Part shown: positions 5,680-8,040 of the stretch, piece after piece
Layout: each line of letters begins with the position of its first letter
Numbering within the stretch: position 1 is the stretch's first letter
NCBI GenBank assembly: GCA_020634215.1
Contig: JACKCD010000095.1
Coordinates: 1-8,040, forward strand
Length of the DNA: 8,040 nt
Source of the DNA: Ardenticatenaceae bacterium
Lineage (GTDB): Bacteria > Chloroflexota > Anaerolineae > Promineifilales > Promineifilaceae
Reading direction: 5' to 3'
Translations under genes and position numbers: made by a program
Notes under the pieces: model-generated
What the model was told of the DNA's origin: nothing
What the model saw: the letters and a program-made list of their open reading frames with translations, nothing else
The model's database searches: none

Positions 5680-7920
5680 CTACCCTTCAAACAAAAACGG
5701 CAAATGGATGGTGAAGGTGCTGCTGCTCCCGTAGCTGCTGCGAGCCGAAATATGGCCGCCGTGGGCGGTGATGATGGTGTGAGCCAGGGTTAGCCCCAAC
5801 CCCAGGCGGGGACGGCGCGAGCGGTAATTGCCGTTGGGGAATAGTTCGCCGCTGTCCAACCCCAGCCACAGCTTTTCCAACCGCTCTTCGGGAATGCCAA
5901 CGCCTTCGTCTTGAATTTGAATGGTCACTTCGTCATCGTCAGCCCCTAGCTCGATCTGCACGGTGCCGTTGATGCGGTTGAATTTGATGGCGTTATGGAG
6001 CAGATAGTGAATGGCTTGCTGTAGCTGCTGTTCGTCACCATAAACGTTGGGAATGGGCATGGGCGGGGTGGTGTATTCGATTTTGACGCGGCGAGCCTCA
6101 GCCATGCTGTCCAGTTGACGGATGGCGCGTTTAATGGTGGGATCAAGCTGGATTTTGGCAAAGTGGAAGGGAGTCTGATTTTGCAGCCGGGCGGAGGCAA
6201 CGATGAGCTTGTCAACGGCCGTTCGCAGCAAATCCACCTCCTCATTCAGCGCCACCAGCGACGGCGAATCGGTCAACTGGTGCATTTTCTCCTGCAGCCG
6301 CTGTGTTTCCAGCCCAATCTTGTCAAATGGCTGGCGCAGCGCAGGAGAAACCAACGCCACAAACTGCTCGTACAAAGTCACCAATGCTTGCAGCCGCTGC
6401 TTTTCATAAACCAATGACTGGTTCTGCGTCTGCACATGGTCATACAATCGCTGCATCGTGCGCACATTTTGCGCCTGCACCAGCAGCGGGCTGGTTTGTT
6501 CCGCCAACAATGCCAAATAGTCAAAATCCTTAGCGGTATAAACATCTCCTGTTTGCTTGTCGCCCAACAGCACCAGCGCCACCAGGTTGTCACCCAAATG
6601 CAGCGGGACATAGAGCGAACGCCCCCACGCAGTCAGAAGCTGACGTTCTTCCTGGCTCATCGCGTCAAATTGGGGCATGGCGGCCACGTCGTATTGTGCC
6701 AACGGCCGTTTTTCCTGGCGCAAGTGTTGCACAAAGGGGCTTTCGGGGGACAAAACGGCCGTTGGCAGCGCCACGTCATCCTCCAACGTTGCCAATGGTC
6801 GCAACCCCAGCCGTCCCCCAACCCCGGCTTCGGCCATAAAAAACCAGGCCTCGTTGGTTAGCAAATTGGCCTGCACCAGATGAAGAAAAATGCGGGCAAT
6901 TTGCTCTGGTTCGGGCAAAGCGCCAACGATGTTGCGCTGCCCAGCCAGCAAATTTTCATAGCGGGTGATTTTGGGCAAAAAGACGCGCCGCGCCATGCGG
7001 TTGGTCAGACGAATGGCAATGGTCAAAACGGCCGTAAACAGCACCGCCCCCAGCAGTAACAGCACTAAGGGACTCACACCCGGCTGCGGCTCCAGCATAG
7101 CGCGTGACAATTGGGCAGCCAACCACAGCCCCAACAGGGAGAGCAAAAAGACAACAACCACGTTGGATAGTCGCCCCATAAATTGGCGCAATGCTAACGG
7201 CAGGGTAGGTAACTGGGTGTTGATGAGGGTGAGGGTGCCGACGGCGGCAGAAACGGCCGTTACCAAAATCCCCGCTTGCTGCCACCCTGGCTGGTTCGGC
7301 TGCTGAATGGATGCCAATCCCGCCCCCAGGGCAAACAGTCCCAACGCCAGCAGCCAATATTGCACCTGGTTGCGATAAAGCGAATGCGCCAACTGCCGCG
7401 CCGCGTGGCGAGTAAGCAAAAATGCGCCCAGGGTCGGCACAAACCAACTGGCAATCCATACCGCCGCCCATAAATCAAACAGCCGCACCCAAACCCCTGC
7501 GACAGGGGTATCGGCAAGTCGGGTCGGCCAGACGGTCGGGTCAAGTAGCATCGCCCCCACTAGTAGACCCAGCCCCGGCAGCAGCAGCACCCAGCGCCGG
7601 TGCTGGACAATAGAAAGGTGGTGTTGGGTTGTCCACAAAATCCCCGTCGCCAGCAAGCTGAGTCCATATTTGCCCACTAGTTCCCAATTGAATCGGAGAA
7701 TATGGTCAAAAGCGGTGCCGCCATAGTGACGCAAAACGCTGCTTGCCCACGCAGTTGCAACCAGCAGCGTTACCCCCCATGCCCAGCGAAGCGACCGACG
7801 ACCAACGGAACTGCGCCATATATAGCCTAGCAGAACTAAAAAGCTGAGCGGCAGCAAGGCCACAATGAAGAATTGGAGGGTGAGCATCAACATGATAAAT
7901 GGTATCGATCTTGTGTCCAA
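5680..7920 (-). CDS. multi-pass membrane GAF sensor histidine kinase with altered H-box (probable pseudokinase)
   Basis: This 746-residue protein has about nine hydrophobic segments (roughly 8-32, 46-62, 84-96, 111-126, 142-168, 186-204, 215-235, 250-270, 283-303). A GAF-like domain (about 335-485) and a coiled-coil linker (about 485-515) follow. The dimerisation region (about 515-580) leads to an HATPase of about 590-742. The ATPase keeps the N-box (LLHNAIKFN, Asn643), G1 (DEGVGIP, 671-677) and a G2 of RLGLGLTL in which the first Gly is Arg. The H-box, normally SHELRTPL, reads SPALRQPF, so the phospho-acceptor His is Pro526 (codon 6345-6343). Ordinary autophosphorylation therefore looks impossible at that site. 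The layout resembles PrsK-type kinases with an N-terminal multi-TM sensor. There is no cysteine. The start used is TTG 7920; ATG 7893 or 7887, inside the first TM segment, are alternatives. It leads an operon with the VWA gene. No response regulator lies in the window. Confidence 0.88.
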   Translation of the reverse strand: MDTRSIPFIMLMLTLQFFIVALLPLSFLVLLGYIWRSSVGRRSLRWAWGVTLLVATAWASSVLRHYGGTAFDHILRFNWELVGKYGLSLLATGILWTTQHHLSIVQHRRWVLLLPGLGLLVGAMLLDPTVWPTRLADTPVAGVWVRLFDLWAAVWIASWFVPTLGAFLLTRHAARQLAHSLYRNQVQYWLLALGLFALGAGLASIQQPNQPGWQQAGILVTAVSAAVGTLTLINTQLPTLPLALRQFMGRLSNVVVVFLLSLLGLWLAAQLSRAMLEPQPGVSPLVLLLLGAVLFTAVLTIAIRLTNRMARRVFLPKITRYENLLAGQRNIVGALPEPEQIARIFLHLVQANLLTNEAWFFMAEAGVGGRLGLRPLATLEDDVALPTAVLSPESPFVQHLRQEKRPLAQYDVAAMPQFDAMSQEERQLLTAWGRSLYVPLHLGDNLVALVLLGDKQTGDVYTAKDFDYLALLAEQTSPLLVQAQNVRTMQRLYDHVQTQNQSLVYEKQRLQALVTLYEQFVALVSPALRQPFDKIGLETQRLQEKMHQLTDSPSLVALNEEVDLLRTAVDKLIVASARLQNQTPFHFAKIQLDPTIKRAIRQLDSMAEARRVKIEYTTPPMPIPNVYGDEQQLQQAIHYLLHNAIKFNRINGTVQIELGADDDEVTIQIQDEGVGIPEERLEKLWLGLDSGELFPNGNYRSRRPRLGLGLTLAHTIITAHGGHISARSSYGSSSTFTIHLPFLFEG
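5683..5688 (-). promoter_or_regulatory. Shine-Dalgarno site of the VWA gene, inside the kinase 3' end
   Basis: Read on the minus strand, GAAGGG is followed by TAGTTTT and the start codon TTG at 5675-5673. The TAG in the spacer is the kinase stop codon. This favours TTG 5675 over TTG 5690 and implies that ribosomes finishing the kinase can restart on the VWA gene. Confidence 0.65.
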
Positions 7921-7930
7921 TCAATACTTC

Positions 7931-7939
7931 ATTATATCA
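7931..7939 (-). promoter_or_regulatory. extended -10 promoter of the kinase-VWA operon
   Basis: The minus strand reads TGATATAAT, a perfect TATAAT (7936-7931) with the TGn extension. At the usual 17-base distance (7959-7954) the sequence is CCCGCG, so there is no -35 box, as expected for extended -10 promoters. Transcription should begin near 7925-7922, only a few bases before the TTG at 7920. The mRNA would then be close to leaderless, or translation would begin at ATG 7893 with a leader of about 30 bases. Confidence 0.6.
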
Positions 7940-7976
7940 GGTTTATCTTACAGCGCGGGTGAAAATGCGACTGGCT

Positions 7977-8034
7977 TTATCCCAAAGTTATCCCAAGTTT
8001 GAATTTGGGATAATTTTGGGATAAGTTGGGATAA
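7977..8034. repeat. array of five TTATCCCAA boxes forming a 20-bp inverted repeat
   Basis: TTATCCCAA occurs at 7977-7985 and 7988-7996, and its reverse complement TTGGGATAA at 8005-8013, 8016-8024 and 8026-8034. Centre-to-centre distances are 11, 17, 11 and 10 bases, so most boxes lie on the same DNA face. The segment 7977-7996 pairs with 8005-8024 at 19 of 20 positions, the exception being a G-T pair (7987/8014), around the 8-base loop GTTTGAAT. The array lies about 40 bases upstream of the kinase -10 box, that is about -53 to -110 from the expected start of transcription, where activator or multi-site repressor binding is usual. No T-run follows on either strand, which argues against an intrinsic terminator. 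The array may continue beyond the window edge. Confidence 0.75.
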
Positions 8035-8040
8035 GAGAAG

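Larger units (their letters stand above)
1281..7260. repeat. dispersed, highly iterated palindrome ACGGCCGT (HIP1-like), 13 copies
   Basis: Copies start at 1281, 1688, 2021, 2875, 3190, 3963, 4231, 5330, 6215, 6702, 6755, 7028 and 7253. Eleven are extended to AACGGCCGTT or further; exceptions are 1281 (one-sided) and 7028 (one-sided). Near-copies ACGGCCGA/TCGGCCGT start at 1409, 4993, 5017 and 5092, and ACGGCCAA at 1766 and 3033. All lie inside genes. In coding sense they appear in three phases: Thr-Ala-Val (1281, 1688, 2021, 2875, 3190, 4231, 6215, 6755, 7028, 7253), Asn-Gly-Arg (3963) and Arg-Pro-Leu (5330, 6702). A random sequence of about 58% GC would give about 0.2 copies in this length. 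None lies in the first 1280 bases. Confidence 0.9.

Noticed and set aside
1281..7260. CRISPR array or short-spacer repeat explanation for the ACGGCCGT copies
   Set aside because: The distances between copies are irregular (about 50 to over 1000 bases), the repeats are only 8-20 bases, and they lie in coding sequence.
7977..8024. Intrinsic terminator for a gene beyond the right edge
   Set aside because: The stem is strong, but no run of T follows it on either strand, and extra TTGGGATAA copies outside the stem point to binding sites.
7977..8034. Cluster of DnaA boxes, hence a replication origin
   Set aside because: TTATCCCAA matches TTATCCACA at only 7 of 9 positions, the spacing is too tight for usual DnaA box clusters, and no dnaA, dnaN or AT-rich unwinding region is seen in the window.

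Overview
The window is almost fully coding and moderately GC-rich (about 58% by eye). It holds five genes in two convergent groups that meet with a 10-base gap at about 2762-2771. The gene families (a large double-VWA membrane protein with a glutamine-amidotransferase-like middle, a multi-pass membrane GAF sensor kinase, GcvR-like ACT and DAO-type flavoproteins) and the heavy use of an ACGGCCGT palindrome remind me of filamentous Chloroflexota (Anaerolineae/Caldilineae type). That placement is an inference from gene style, not a database match.

Plus strand, 1-2761: the C-terminal half of a GMC-family flavoprotein (choline dehydrogenase-like) enters from the left edge. A 98-base gap with a long G/A-rich imperfect hairpin follows. 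Then come a GcvR-like tandem-ACT protein and, 5 bases later, a DAO/sarcosine-oxidase-like FAD oxidoreductase. The last two are clearly co-transcribed. The three together would suit oxidation of an alcohol or N-methylated amine (choline, betaine, sarcosine, glycine type) with an amino-acid-sensing regulator, but the substrate is not shown by the sequence.

Minus strand, 7936-2772: an extended -10 promoter (TGATATAAT) drives a two-gene operon. The first gene encodes a membrane sensor kinase with about nine TM segments, a GAF-like domain and an HATPase. Its H-box reads SPALRQP where SHELRTP is usual, so the phospho-acceptor His is replaced by Pro526. The second gene encodes a membrane-anchored protein of about 967 residues with two intact MIDAS VWA domains. 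Its probable TTG start is 4 bases past the kinase stop, and its Shine-Dalgarno sequence lies inside the last kinase codons. Neither protein contains a single cysteine. No response regulator is present in the window.

Two DNA-level structures are not explained by the genes. First, ACGGCCGT occurs 13 times, in both gene groups and in all three codon phases, often extended into 12-20 bp perfect palindromes; this resembles the HIP1 phenomenon of cyanobacteria with a different word. Second, the right edge carries five copies of TTATCCCAA (two forward, three inverted) with 10-11 bp spacing and a 20-bp inverted repeat, placed just upstream of the kinase promoter.
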